This document shows positions 17,079 to 24,774 of a DNA stretch of 64,000 nt, piece after piece. The position numbers and the translations under genes are program-made. Position 1 is the first letter of the stretch, and every line of letters starts with the position of its first letter. This stretch comes from 66-474 sp039923855 (GTDB taxonomy: Bacteria > Pseudomonadota > Gammaproteobacteria > Xanthomonadales > Rhodanobacteraceae), in assembly GCA_039923855.1 (NCBI GenBank), contig JBDTBW010000007.1, forward strand, positions 8,189 to 72,188, in the 5' to 3' direction. Under the pieces are notes generated by a model. It had not been told where the DNA came from, did no database searches, and saw only the letters and a program-made list of their open reading frames with translations.

Positions 17079-18426
17079 GTGCGACGGGGCGGGATTACAA
17101 AGCGGCTGGATGCAAAGTGGCTCGCCTTCGGCAAGCCACCTTCTTGGCGTTACCCGACGCAGACGCTTGGCGAGCTCACCATTACCGAACCTGATTACGG
17201 TTCTGGCGCTCGCGCAATTGCGATGCAAACGCAATTGGATCCTCGGTACATACGCATCACAGATTTTAATAACGACGGCATCCAGGACGACAACGAATAC
17301 ACAACGCCGGAGATTGTCGAGACGAACTGCTTTCTCGAGGCCAACGATATGCTGTTTGCCCGAAGTGGGGCGACAGTCGGGAAGACTTACTTGCATGAGG
17401 ATGTCTCACATCCTGCGGTATTCGCTGGTTACTGCATCCGCTTCAGCTTCGATGCGGAGGAAGTACTTCCTCGTTTCGTCTGGTTGTTTACCAAAAGCGC
17501 AGCATTTACCCACTGGGTTCAAACAGTTCAGAGGCCATCTGGGCAGCCGAATATCAACAAGCAGGAGTTCAAATCCGTTGAGATACCAGTTCCGCCGCTC
17601 GCCAAACAGCGTGAACTGGTGGACGCGATGGAAGCCGCACGCGCCGCGCGGCGCGCCAAGCTGGCCGAGGCCGATGCGCTGCTGGCCGGCATGGACGCGT
17701 ATCTGTTGGAAACGCTCGGACTTGCGTCGCCACCCGGAAAACCCGCGCAAGGCTTTTGCGATCCCGCTTGGTGCAATCACTGGCAAGAGGTTTGATCCCC
17801 CTGCGTATCTACCGCTGGTTGGTCATTCGACAACCCGCGGAATCACGGTATGCGATCTACAGGACTTGGCGGGCATTGATATAAACGTTGCCGATAAGCC
17901 GGTGAGCGACAACGAACTGGTTCCATATGTTTGACTTCCCGAATGTGGCTTGACTGAAGTGCGTGAAGTGGCGATGCGTCCGTATCGCGAGGTCAAGGGG
18001 CGCAGCGTTGTTCATCCTGGGGACATTCTGTTCGCGTGCATTGAACCCAGCGTTTTCAACAAGAAGTACGTATTCGATGAACACCTGCAAAGCCATGCAT
18101 TCGCATACACCTCGACGGAGTTTTACGTAGTCACGCCGCGAGCCGGCAAGGTCGTGCCTGAATATCTTTATGCGATGTTCTTCTGCTCATTCGCTTTTGC
18201 CCAAACGAAGGGCAAGACAACAGGCTCGTCCGGGCGTCGGCGGCTTGATCCGGAGATGTTCCGTACTCTGCAGATTCCTGTTCCGGACAAGGCAGCTCAG
18301 CAGACCATCTCCACCGAAATTCGCCGCCGCCGCGAGCGTGCGCGCGCGCTGCGCGCGGAAGCGGAAAGCGGTTGGGCGCAAGCCAAGCGCTGGTTCGAGC
18401 AGCAGCTGCTGGGGCCGGCGCCGTGA
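17079..18426 (+). pseudogene. Restriction-modification specificity subunit (HsdS-like), frameshift and nonsense
   Basis: The product would be about 450 aa with two target-recognition halves, each followed by a helical spacer: IPVPPLAKQRELVDAMEAAR and IPVPDKAAQQTISTEIRRRR, the standard HsdS layout. The first half stays in one frame to about 17740, then shifts +1. In the new frame, TGA at 17932-17934 interrupts between VPYV and LPECGLTEV. The reading resumes to the stop at 18424-18426. Base composition is lower in GC within the recognition halves, as usual for exchanged S domains. The start is probably GTG 17079, shortly after the methylase stop. Confidence 0.8.
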
Positions 18427-18964
18427 CGGTTCTGCATTGCAGCGCGAAATTGTTGAAGCGGCTGCGCCAGCCGAGCCGCCGGAGCCAGCGCTGCACGACA
18501 ATCCGCTGGGCGAGTGGTACGGCGACATCGACTTCATTGACCGCCAGCCGTTCGTGCTGCTGATCAACGCGGCGACAGGGTTGGTGCTGGTGCTGCCCGG
18601 CCGCGCCGAGCATCTGCGCGACATCGAGGCTATCGCTGCGGGGCAGTTGTGGATGCTGATGAATATGCTGGGCGTGGGCGGTGCCTTGGCCGACGCCGAA
18701 GTGGACGCTTGGTCGCGCACGCAATTCGCGCGCACCACCAACCGCAGCATGGTGGCATCCATGAATCAACGAAAATTCGAGGCATGGACGCAATTCGCCT
18801 ACAACGAGCGCACCGCGTTCGAAACTGCGCAGCGCTTGCTGGAAACGCCGTTCAGTCGCATGGAACTGGGCCGCGGATTTCACTTCGCCGCCGATCTGGT
18901 TCGCGCGCGGTTGCAACCGGCGGACCGGATCATCCCAATGCAGGCAAGCCGAACGCCGCATTGA
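18423..18964 (+). pseudogene. DUF6933-family protein, frameshifted
   Basis: GTG 18423 overlaps the specificity-gene stop as GTGA, so the two were translationally coupled. It begins VTVLHCSAKLLKRLRQP. One base is missing at 18471-18472, after which EPPEPALHDNPLGEWYGDIDF and LLINAATGLVLVLPGR continue in the next frame to 18964. The N-terminal HCSAKLL and the Trp/beta-strand pattern match DUF6933 proteins as I know them. Function unknown. Its coupling to the S gene suggests it was part of the restriction operon, or hitch-hiked with it. Confidence 0.65.
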
Positions 18965-18988
18965 GCGCAATTGGATCGCGCACGGTTG

Positions 18989-19489
18989 TCACCCCTCGAT
19001 CACATGCAGCGCGGCGTTGCCGCCGCGCACCGCATCGGCGACCAGACGCTTGTCGAAGCTGGCGAGTTTGCCGCCGTGCTTGACGGCCAGCGCGAGCAGG
19101 TAGGTGTCGGTGATCTGATGGGGTGTCAGCAGCCGCGTGGCATCGACGATCCGGGCATCGAGCAAACTGAGATCGTCCTGCCAGAAGCAATGCCCGGGCC
19201 GGGCGCGGACGCTGACCAGCGAAGGCGCGACTTTGGCAGGTGAACCGGGCCCGGTCGGATAACGGGGATGGCCGACGATGCGCAGCACACTGTTTTCGGT
19301 CAACGGGCAAGTCGCCCAGGCCGCGCGGTGTTGCGCCAGCCATTGGTGCGCGATCAGGTGGTGACTGTGTTTCGGATCGATCAAGGCGATCAGCACATTG
19401 ACGTCGAGCAGACAGGGCTGCGGGTCAGCGCGCCATGAGCCCGCGGCCTCGCGGACGCCGCGATGGCCGATAGCGCGAGGGGCGCCCAT
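18989..19489 (-). CDS. vapC: VapC-like PIN-domain toxin
   Basis: A 166-aa PIN-domain ribonuclease. Acidic residues of the active site are seen in LLDVNVLIALID (about 29-40), LTENSVLRI, ITDTYLLALA and LASFDKRL. VapC toxins cut tRNA or rRNA when freed from VapB. ATG 19489 shares its A with the stop codon of the upstream antitoxin gene (TGATG), the classic coupling. The first about 25 residues before the PIN core are unusual and might be trimmed by a later start, though coupling supports this one. It lies between the decayed restriction genes and the SAH riboswitch. Confidence 0.85.
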   Translation of the reverse strand: MGAPRAIGHRGVREAAGSWRADPQPCLLDVNVLIALIDPKHSHHLIAHQWLAQHRAAWATCPLTENSVLRIVGHPRYPTGPGSPAKVAPSLVSVRARPGHCFWQDDLSLLDARIVDATRLLTPHQITDTYLLALAVKHGGKLASFDKRLVADAVRGGNAALHVIEG

Positions 19490-19728
19490 CAAGGCAACCG
19501 ATCGAGTTCGTCGCGGAGTTTGTTGACCATTTCCAGCGTGACGGGCTTGGCTCCGGGCCGCACCGGCAGCAATCGGATGCCGTTACGGAATTTCGGCACG
19601 GGTTCTTCAGGCGTCAACGATTTGCGGGCGAGTTCGGACACGACTTCCCCCAGACTCTTGCGCTGCTGCTGCGCCAGCGCGCGGGCCATGGCCAGCACGT
19701 CGTCGTCGATGGCAAGGGTGGTGCGCAT
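19489..19728 (-). CDS. vapB: VapB-like antitoxin
   Basis: A 79-aa protein starting MRTTLAIDDDVLAMARALAQ, a ribbon-helix-helix-like N-terminus for operator binding. The C-terminal half (PVPKFRNGIRLLPVRPGAKP) would wrap the toxin active site. The start at 19728 is chosen because the longer frame adds residues without a recognisable domain. It is directly upstream of and coupled to vapC. Autorepression of the pair is expected from the family. Confidence 0.82.
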   Translation of the reverse strand: MRTTLAIDDDVLAMARALAQQQRKSLGEVVSELARKSLTPEEPVPKFRNGIRLLPVRPGAKPVTLEMVNKLRDELDRLP

Positions 19729-19812
19729 GGTGATTCTCGTCTCTTGCGTAGCACGAGCATCACGCATCACGCATCAAATTGCAACCTATATCCTTTCATC
19801 GCGACGAAAAGA

Positions 19813-19818
19813 TATAAT
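19813..19818 (+). promoter_or_regulatory. Probable -10 box of the ahcY transcript
   Basis: A perfect TATAAT lies 10-12 bp before the first conserved bases of the SAH aptamer, as expected if transcription starts just ahead of the riboswitch. No good -35 hexamer at 16-18 bp spacing was recognised. Confidence 0.55.
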
Positions 19819-19828
19819 GTGCGTCTGC

Positions 19829-19915
19829 CCGCCGAGGGGCGCTGCAAGTCCGGTCTGTCGCTGACAGGCAACGGATCAGGCTCGGCGAGCGCTCGCGATG
19901 CAACGGCGCCCGTAA
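19829..19915 (+). ncRNA. S-adenosylhomocysteine (SAH) riboswitch upstream of ahcY
   Basis: Matches the SAH riboswitch pattern from memory of the family. GCCGAG (19831-19836) pairs with CTCGGC (19881-19886). The pseudoknot strand GGGCGC (19837-19842) pairs with GCGCCC (19906-19911). Conserved words GCTGCAA, CAGGCTCGG and CAACGGCGC are in the expected order. An inner hairpin CTGTC-gct-GACAG is at 19855-19867. The element senses SAH and turns on SAH hydrolase, the gene immediately downstream, which fits exactly. A REP hairpin lies between the aptamer and the ribosome-binding site. Confidence 0.9.
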
Positions 19916-19951
19916 GTCTGAGCGATCCTGCAAGGTTCGCCCCCACCACAA

Positions 19952-19975
19952 CCCTCTCCCGCAAGCGGGAGAGGG
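19952..19975 (+). repeat. T1 REP hairpin inside the ahcY leader
   Basis: CCCTCTCCCGC-aa-GCGGGAGAGGG, a perfect 11-bp stem 40 nt after the SAH aptamer and 8 nt before the GGAG of ahcY. Its position makes it part of the riboswitch expression platform or a neutral insertion. Confidence 0.75.
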
Positions 19976-19994
19976 AGACATACGGAGCAATGCC

Positions 19995-21425
19995 ATGAAC
20001 GCTGTCGCCAAAGATTCCGCACAACACGACTACAAAGTCCGCGATCTGTCGCTGGCCGAGCTCGGCCGCAAGCGCATCCGGATGGCCGAGCAGGAAATGC
20101 CGGGGCTGATGCAAATCCGCGCGCGCTACGCGCCGCAGAAGCCGCTCGACGGCGTGCGCGTGACCGGCTCGCTGCACATGACCAAGGAAACCGCGGTGCT
20201 GATCGAGACGCTGGCAGCACTCGGCGCCTCGGTGCGCTGGGCTTCGTGCAATATTTTTTCCACGCAGGACGATGCCGCCGCCGCGATTGCAGCAAGCGGC
20301 ATTCCGGTGTTCGCGTGGAAAGGCGAAACGCTGGAAGAGTATTGGCAATGCACGCTGGATGCGTTGACGCATCCGGACATGCGCGGCCCGGAGCTGATCG
20401 TGGACGACGGCGGCGACGCGACCTTGCTGATCCACAAGGGCGTGGAGATGGAAGACGGCGACAAGTGGGTCGATGCGCCCGGCGTCAACCACGAGGAGCA
20501 GGTCATCAAGGATCTGTTGAAGCGCACGAGCAGCGAGCGCCCCGGTTTCTGGAAAAAAGTGGCGAGCGAATGGCGCGGCGTTTCCGAGGAAACCACCACC
20601 GGCGTGCATCGCCTCTATCAGATGATGGAAGCGGGAAAACTTTTGGTCCCGGCGATCAACGTCAACGATTCGGTGACCAAGTCGAAATTCGACAATCTGT
20701 ACGGTTGTCGCGAATCGCTGGCCGACGGCATCAAACGCGCGACCGACCTGATGGTCGCCGGAAAAGTTGCCGTGGTGTGCGGCTACGGCGACGTCGGCAA
20801 GGGCTGCGCGCATTCGCTGAAAGGTTTCGGCGCGCGCGTGATCGTCACCGAGATCGATCCGATCAACGCGCTGCAAGCGGCGATGGAAGGTTTCCAGGTC
20901 GCGACCGTCGAGGACACACTCGGCATCGCCGATATCTACGTCACCACCACCGGCAACCGTGACGTGATCACGCTGGAACACATGCAGCGCATGAAGAACA
21001 ACGCCCTGGTGTGCAATATCGGCCACTTCGACAACGAGATCCAGGTCGATCGCCTGCAGAAGGACGCGCGCATCAAGCACGAAAACATCAAGCCGCAAGT
21101 CGATCGCTACACGTTCTCTGGCGGCAACAGCATTTACCTTTTGGCGGAAGGGCGGCTGGTGAACCTGGGCTGCGCGCACGGCCATCCGGCGTTCGTGATG
21201 TCGAACTCGTTCTCCAACCAGACCTTGGCGCAAATCGATTTGTGGGCGAACAAGGACACTTACGAGAAGACCGTGTATCGCCTGTCGAAGAAACTCGACG
21301 AGGAAGTCGCGCGCCTGCATCTGGAGCAGATCGGCGTCAAGCTCACGCGCCTGACCCCGGACCAGGCGGCGTATCTTGGCGTGGATGTGGATGGGCCGTA
21401 CAAGCCCGAGCATTATCGGTATTGA
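19995..21425 (+). CDS. ahcY: S-adenosylhomocysteine hydrolase
   Basis: A 476-aa NAD-dependent enzyme splitting SAH into homocysteine and adenosine, relieving inhibition of methyltransferases. The NAD-binding GYGDVGKGCA starts near residue 263; substrate motifs include VNDSVTKSKFDNLYGCRESL; the C-terminus KPEHYRY is the family end that reaches into the partner subunit. The length includes the insertion typical of the long bacterial form. GGAG lies 7 nt before ATG 19995. It is under an SAH riboswitch and followed by the four-helix-bundle gene and metF, which uses the homocysteine branch. Confidence 0.97.
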   Translation: MNAVAKDSAQHDYKVRDLSLAELGRKRIRMAEQEMPGLMQIRARYAPQKPLDGVRVTGSLHMTKETAVLIETLAALGASVRWASCNIFSTQDDAAAAIAASGIPVFAWKGETLEEYWQCTLDALTHPDMRGPELIVDDGGDATLLIHKGVEMEDGDKWVDAPGVNHEEQVIKDLLKRTSSERPGFWKKVASEWRGVSEETTTGVHRLYQMMEAGKLLVPAINVNDSVTKSKFDNLYGCRESLADGIKRATDLMVAGKVAVVCGYGDVGKGCAHSLKGFGARVIVTEIDPINALQAAMEGFQVATVEDTLGIADIYVTTTGNRDVITLEHMQRMKNNALVCNIGHFDNEIQVDRLQKDARIKHENIKPQVDRYTFSGGNSIYLLAEGRLVNLGCAHGHPAFVMSNSFSNQTLAQIDLWANKDTYEKTVYRLSKKLDEEVARLHLEQIGVKLTRLTPDQAAYLGVDVDGPYKPEHYRY

Positions 21426-21428
21426 TGC

Positions 21429-21460
21429 GGGAAGTGGGAAATAGGGAGTAGGAAATAGGA
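21429..21460. repeat. Family D G-rich arm, left (D2)
   Basis: Starts 4 bp after the ahcY stop: GCGGGAAGTGGGAAATAGGG, then AGTAGGAAATAGG. Three GGG tracts and further GG tracts make a G-quadruplex possible. The inverted C-rich partner is at 21842-21870, with the four-helix-bundle gene between them. Confidence 0.7.
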
Positions 21461-21467
21461 GAGCCGT

Positions 21468-21839
21468 GTGGTCTTGAAGCCAGGCCATTACCAACTGGAA
21501 GTCTGGCAAGAGGCCATGCGTCTTGTCCGTAAGGTGTATCTGCTTTCCGAAGACATGTCGGAAAAAGAACGTTTCGGACTTCAGAGCCAATTGCGACGAG
21601 CAGCGATAAGTGTGCCATCCAATATCGCGGAAGGGGCGGCTCACGGAAGCAAGCAGGAATATGTGCGTTTTCTGCAAATCGCGCGCGCTTCATTGATGGA
21701 ACTCGATACCCAACTCTGGTTGAGCCAGGATTTGGGCTACTTTCAATACGAGGACGAGATCAAGAGTTCGATGGAATCTGTGTTTGTCAAACTCAATGGG
21801 TTGATTCGTTCGAAACAAAGTGGGGGCAAAAACAAGTGA
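21468..21839 (+). CDS. Four-helix-bundle protein (23S rRNA intervening-sequence/S23 family)
   Basis: A 123-aa protein starting at GTG 21468. The family signature SNIAEGAAHGSKQEYVRFLQ and an all-helical pattern (LEVWQEAMRLVRKVYLLSE, LMELDTQLWLSQDLGY) match the S23/IVP fold, which is related to the Avd accessory protein of diversity-generating retroelements. Function in bacteria is unknown; no reverse transcriptase is present. The AGGAG ribosome-binding site comes from the G-rich repeat arm. The stop overlaps the metF start (GTGA). It appears inserted between ahcY and metF, which otherwise form a natural pair. Confidence 0.88.
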   Translation: MVLKPGHYQLEVWQEAMRLVRKVYLLSEDMSEKERFGLQSQLRRAAISVPSNIAEGAAHGSKQEYVRFLQIARASLMELDTQLWLSQDLGYFQYEDEIKSSMESVFVKLNGLIRSKQSGGKNK

Positions 21840-22687
21840 AGCCCACTCCCCCCTCCCCACTCCCCACTCCCGTTTCTCTCGAATTCTTCCCGCCCAAAAA
21901 CGACGAGCAGCGCGCGCAACTCGAGCGCGCGCTGCCGCGGCTGAAGGCGCTGGCGCCGGAATATGTCAGTGTCACCTTCGGCGCGGGTGGTTCGACGCTG
22001 ACCCACACGCCGCGTACCGTCCGGCACCTGCGCGATGAACACGAGTTGGAAGTGGCGCCACACGTATCGTGCATGGGTGGCACCCGCGAGGAGATCGGCG
22101 CGTTGCTGGATGACTATCGCGCGTTGGGTTGCCGGCGGCTGGTTGCGCTGCGTGGCGATCTGCCGTCGGGCATGGGCCACAGCGGCGATTTCCGTTACGC
22201 CGCGGATCTCGTTGCGTTCATTCGCGAACATTCCGGCGATCATTTTCATATCGAAGTTGCCTGTTACCCGGAATGCCACCCGCAATCCGACGATGCGCGG
22301 GTGGACCTGCGCCATTTCAAGGCCAAGGTGCAGGCCGGCGCGGACGGCGCGATCACGCAGTATTTCTACAATGCGGATGGCTATTTCCGTTTCGTCGAGG
22401 ACGCGCGGGGTGCGGGTATCGAGATTCCGATCGTGCCGGGTGTGATGCCGATCTCGAACTTCGCGCAACTGAAACGTTTCTCCGATCTGTGCGGCGCGGA
22501 AATCCCGCGCTGGATCGGCAAACGCATGGCGGCCTATGGCGACGACGCCGAGGCAATACGCGAATTCGGCGCGGATATCGTCGCCGCACTGTGCCGAAGA
22601 TTGCTGGACGGCGGCGCGCCGGGACTGCATCTGTACACGCTCAATCGCGCGCGCGCGAGCAGCGCGGTGCTGGAACGATTGGCATAG
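21836..22687 (+). CDS. metF: 5,10-methylenetetrahydrofolate reductase
   Basis: A 283-aa flavin-dependent TIM-barrel enzyme making 5-methyl-THF for methionine synthesis. It shows SLEFFPPKNDEQ, FGAGGSTLTHTPRTV, ALRGDLPSGMG, DGAITQYFYNADGYFRF and the PGVMPISNF loop. The only in-frame start before the conserved core is GTG 21836, overlapping the upstream stop. Residues 2-12 (KPTPPSPLPTP) are encoded by the C-rich repeat arm, so the native start was probably replaced when the repeat-borne segment inserted. It is co-transcribed with ahcY, probably under the SAH riboswitch. Confidence 0.93.
   Translation: MKPTPPSPLPTPVSLEFFPPKNDEQRAQLERALPRLKALAPEYVSVTFGAGGSTLTHTPRTVRHLRDEHELEVAPHVSCMGGTREEIGALLDDYRALGCRRLVALRGDLPSGMGHSGDFRYAADLVAFIREHSGDHFHIEVACYPECHPQSDDARVDLRHFKAKVQAGADGAITQYFYNADGYFRFVEDARGAGIEIPIVPGVMPISNFAQLKRFSDLCGAEIPRWIGKRMAAYGDDAEAIREFGADIVAALCRRLLDGGAPGLHLYTLNRARASSAVLERLA
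21842..21870. repeat. Family D arm, right (D2), inside the metF start
   Basis: C-rich on plus: CCCACTCCCCCCTCCCCACT followed by CCCCACTCCC. It is inverted relative to the arm at 21429. It is read as the Pro-rich residues 3-12 of MetF. Confidence 0.7.
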
Positions 22688-22744
22688 GTTTACGTGTAAT
22701 GCGCGCCCGGCGTTTTCGACAACAGCACGCTTTATGATGACGCG

Positions 22745-23383
22745 ATGCGCGCCTCCGCCCTGATCATCTTCGCCTTGTTCGCACTGGCCAGCGTGCCGCG
22801 GGTCGCGCGGGCGCAGATTAATGCCTGCATCGGCGCGCACGGCGAGCGCGTCTACACCGATCAACCGTGCGCAGGCTCGGCGGAGTCGAGCGCGGTTTCT
22901 CGCGACTCGGATTCCGGCGGCGGGACCGGCTATCTCAATGCCACCTGCCCCGCATCGCCGGAGGAATTGCGCGACCGCGTCGCCGGCGCGTTCGCCAGCG
23001 ACGATCCGAATATCCTGTCCGGGTTGCTGCTGTGGGGCGGCGTCGATCACCAAACCGCCAGCGCGCGAATGCGCGATTTCAAACGCTGGCTGCAACGCCC
23101 GCTGGTGGGCGTCACCATCAGCGGCGCATCTGCGTCACCGCCGCCATCCAGACCATCGGGCGATCCTTTCGACGAAGACGGCTCCGCATTCAACGATGCG
23201 TTGCCCAGCGACGCCCGCGCCGGCGATCCACAACCCGGCGACGCCGATTACGCGCCACGGCATCCGGACAGCTTGACAGTGCTTACGCAGTCGCGTGGCG
23301 GCAATCTCGACGGCGACGGCGCGCCGGGTGCGCGTCGCTTCGGCGTGGTCGCCAGAGGCGGTTGCTGGTGGCTGACTTTTTAA
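22745..23383 (+). CDS. Exported protein with DUF4124-like N-terminus
   Basis: A 212-aa protein with a clear signal peptide (residues 1-23, MRASALIIFALFALASVPRV...ARA). The mature N-terminus INACIGAHGERVYTDQPC is typical of the small DUF4124 module, with two cysteines. Two more cysteines (TCP; GGCWW) could form disulfides. The middle (LLLWGGVDHQTASARMRDFKRWLQRP) and an Asp/Pro-rich stretch have no known function. Periplasmic location is expected. The next gene is 470 bp away. Confidence 0.75.
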   Translation: MRASALIIFALFALASVPRVARAQINACIGAHGERVYTDQPCAGSAESSAVSRDSDSGGGTGYLNATCPASPEELRDRVAGAFASDDPNILSGLLLWGGVDHQTASARMRDFKRWLQRPLVGVTISGASASPPPSRPSGDPFDEDGSAFNDALPSDARAGDPQPGDADYAPRHPDSLTVLTQSRGGNLDGDGAPGARRFGVVARGGCWWLTF

Positions 23384-23420
23384 ATCGATAACCATCAACT
23401 TCAAGAATTACCCCTTCGCA

Positions 23421-23668
23421 GGCCATGGATGACCGTCAACAAAGTGAGCTTCAGCGCCGTGCATGACGCCGAGCATCGCAGCGCCAAGCGGGAGCAAGGC
23501 GCGCATGCCCGAGCACAGGGACGTGCGAGTTCGCGCCGGCCCGCTTGGCGCGAGAAGCGCAGGGCAGTCGAGACAACACGATGTTGTCGAGACCGTCATG
23601 CCCGCGCGCAATGGCTTTGGTTACTTTCCCCGAAAGGAAAGTAACTCCGCTCGCGGCAGCGAGCGGAA
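23421..23668. repeat. Family B structured extragenic element, copy B1
   Basis: Hairpin stems: GCGCCAAGCGGG (23481-23492) with CCCGCTTGGCGC (23540-23551); ACAACA-cga-TGTTGT inside the conserved core 23562-23586; TTACTTTCC (23621-23629) with GGAAAGTAA (23636-23644); CCGCTCGC (23647-23654) with GCGAGCGG (23659-23666). Copy B2 (42557-42810, opposite orientation) has the same order and the same core, but different, still-paired stems. This fills most of the gap between the exported protein and ilvE. Confidence 0.78.
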
Positions 23669-23850
23669 CTAGGAAATCTTGCGGAAGAGCTGGATTACTA
23701 GTGCCATCCTTGGCGCTCGCCCTTCGGGCCACCTCCGGTGTTCTGCTTCGGCATCCTGCCTTCGCAGTCCGGGTTCCGCGCTGCGCGCGGCTCCGGAATG
23801 ACGAGAGAGAAGGGTGTGCGGTTATCATGCGGGTTTGCAAGGAGATGCAC
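23669..23850. other. Intergenic remainder before ilvE
   Basis: No gene is supported. It contains a short palindromic repeat, TTCCGcgctgcgcgcggcTCCGGAA (about 23779-23803), ending in GGAATGACG like the repeats at 13586 and 38381. The last 20 bp hold the AAGGAG that serves ilvE. Confidence 0.5.
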
Positions 23851-24771
23851 ATGCCCGCGCAAACCTATCCCGAATGGATCTGGCACAACGGCGCGGTCAA
23901 GCCGTGGGCGGAAGCGACCGTGCATGTGATGGCGCATGCGCTGCATTACGGATCGTCGGTGTTCGAGGGCATCCGCAGCTACAAGACGCCGGACGGCGCC
24001 GCGATCTTTCGCCTCGGCGATCATTTGAAACGCTTGTATCATTCGGCGAAGATCTACGACATCGCGATTCCGTATTCGCACGAGCAGCTCGCCGATGCTT
24101 GCCGCGATGTCTTGCGGCGCAATGAATTGCAGCAGGCGTATCTGCGGCCGTTGGTGTTTCGCGGCCTTGGCGGGTTTGGTCTGTCCGCGGAGACGCCGAC
24201 CGACGTTGCGATCGGAGCGTGGCCGATGGGTCCGTATCTCGGGCCGGAAGCGCTGGAGAACGGCATCACCGCGTGCGTGTCGAGTTGGCAGCGGATGGCG
24301 CCCAACACCATCCCGACCGGTGCCAAGGCCGGCGGCAATTATCTTTCGGGGCAATTGATCGCGCGCGAAGCGCGGCGACTGGGTTTCGGCGAAGGCATCG
24401 CGCTGGCCTCGACCGGATTGCTCTCCGAGGGCGCGGGTGAAAATCTTTTTCTGGTGTTCGATGGCGCGCTGCACACGCCGCCGGTCAGCGCCGCGCTGTT
24501 GAACGGCATCACCCGCGACACGCTGATCACGCTGGCGCGGGAAAACGATATCGAAATCGTGCAGCGCGATCTGCCGCGCGAATATCTTTATCTCGCCGAC
24601 GAGGTTTTCATGTGCGGCACCGCGGCGGAAGTCACCCCGATCCGCGAGGTCGACGGCAAGCCGGTCGGTACGGGCAAAACCGGTCCGGTGACCCGCAAGA
24701 TGCAGGACTTGTTCTTCGGCCTGTTCGACGGGCGCACGCAAGATAAATGGGGTTGGTTGGAGAAGGTGTAA
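23851..24771 (+). CDS. ilvE: Branched-chain amino acid aminotransferase
   Basis: A 306-aa fold-type IV PLP enzyme that transaminates the keto acids of valine, leucine and isoleucine. YGSSVFEGIRSY binds substrate. The PLP Lys is K159 in TGAKAGGNYLSGQL. LSEGAGENLFLV, LNGITRDT and EVFMCGTAAEVTPI are class IV signatures. AAGGAG lies 7 nt before ATG 23851. The length matches E. coli IlvE (309 aa). No other ilv gene is nearby. A family D repeat begins 3 bp after its stop. Confidence 0.94.
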   Translation: MPAQTYPEWIWHNGAVKPWAEATVHVMAHALHYGSSVFEGIRSYKTPDGAAIFRLGDHLKRLYHSAKIYDIAIPYSHEQLADACRDVLRRNELQQAYLRPLVFRGLGGFGLSAETPTDVAIGAWPMGPYLGPEALENGITACVSSWQRMAPNTIPTGAKAGGNYLSGQLIAREARRLGFGEGIALASTGLLSEGAGENLFLVFDGALHTPPVSAALLNGITRDTLITLARENDIEIVQRDLPREYLYLADEVFMCGTAAEVTPIREVDGKPVGTGKTGPVTRKMQDLFFGLFDGRTQDKWGWLEKV

Positions 24772-24774
24772 AAG

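Noticed and set aside
19490..19800. A phage or ICE boundary at the VapBC/ahcY junction
   Set aside because: No integrase, direct repeat or tRNA target was found; accessory status of 13.6-19.7 kb rests on gene content only.
23545..23850. N-terminal extension of ilvE to 23545
   Set aside because: It reads through family B repeat sequence; AAGGAG and the conserved protein start support 23851.
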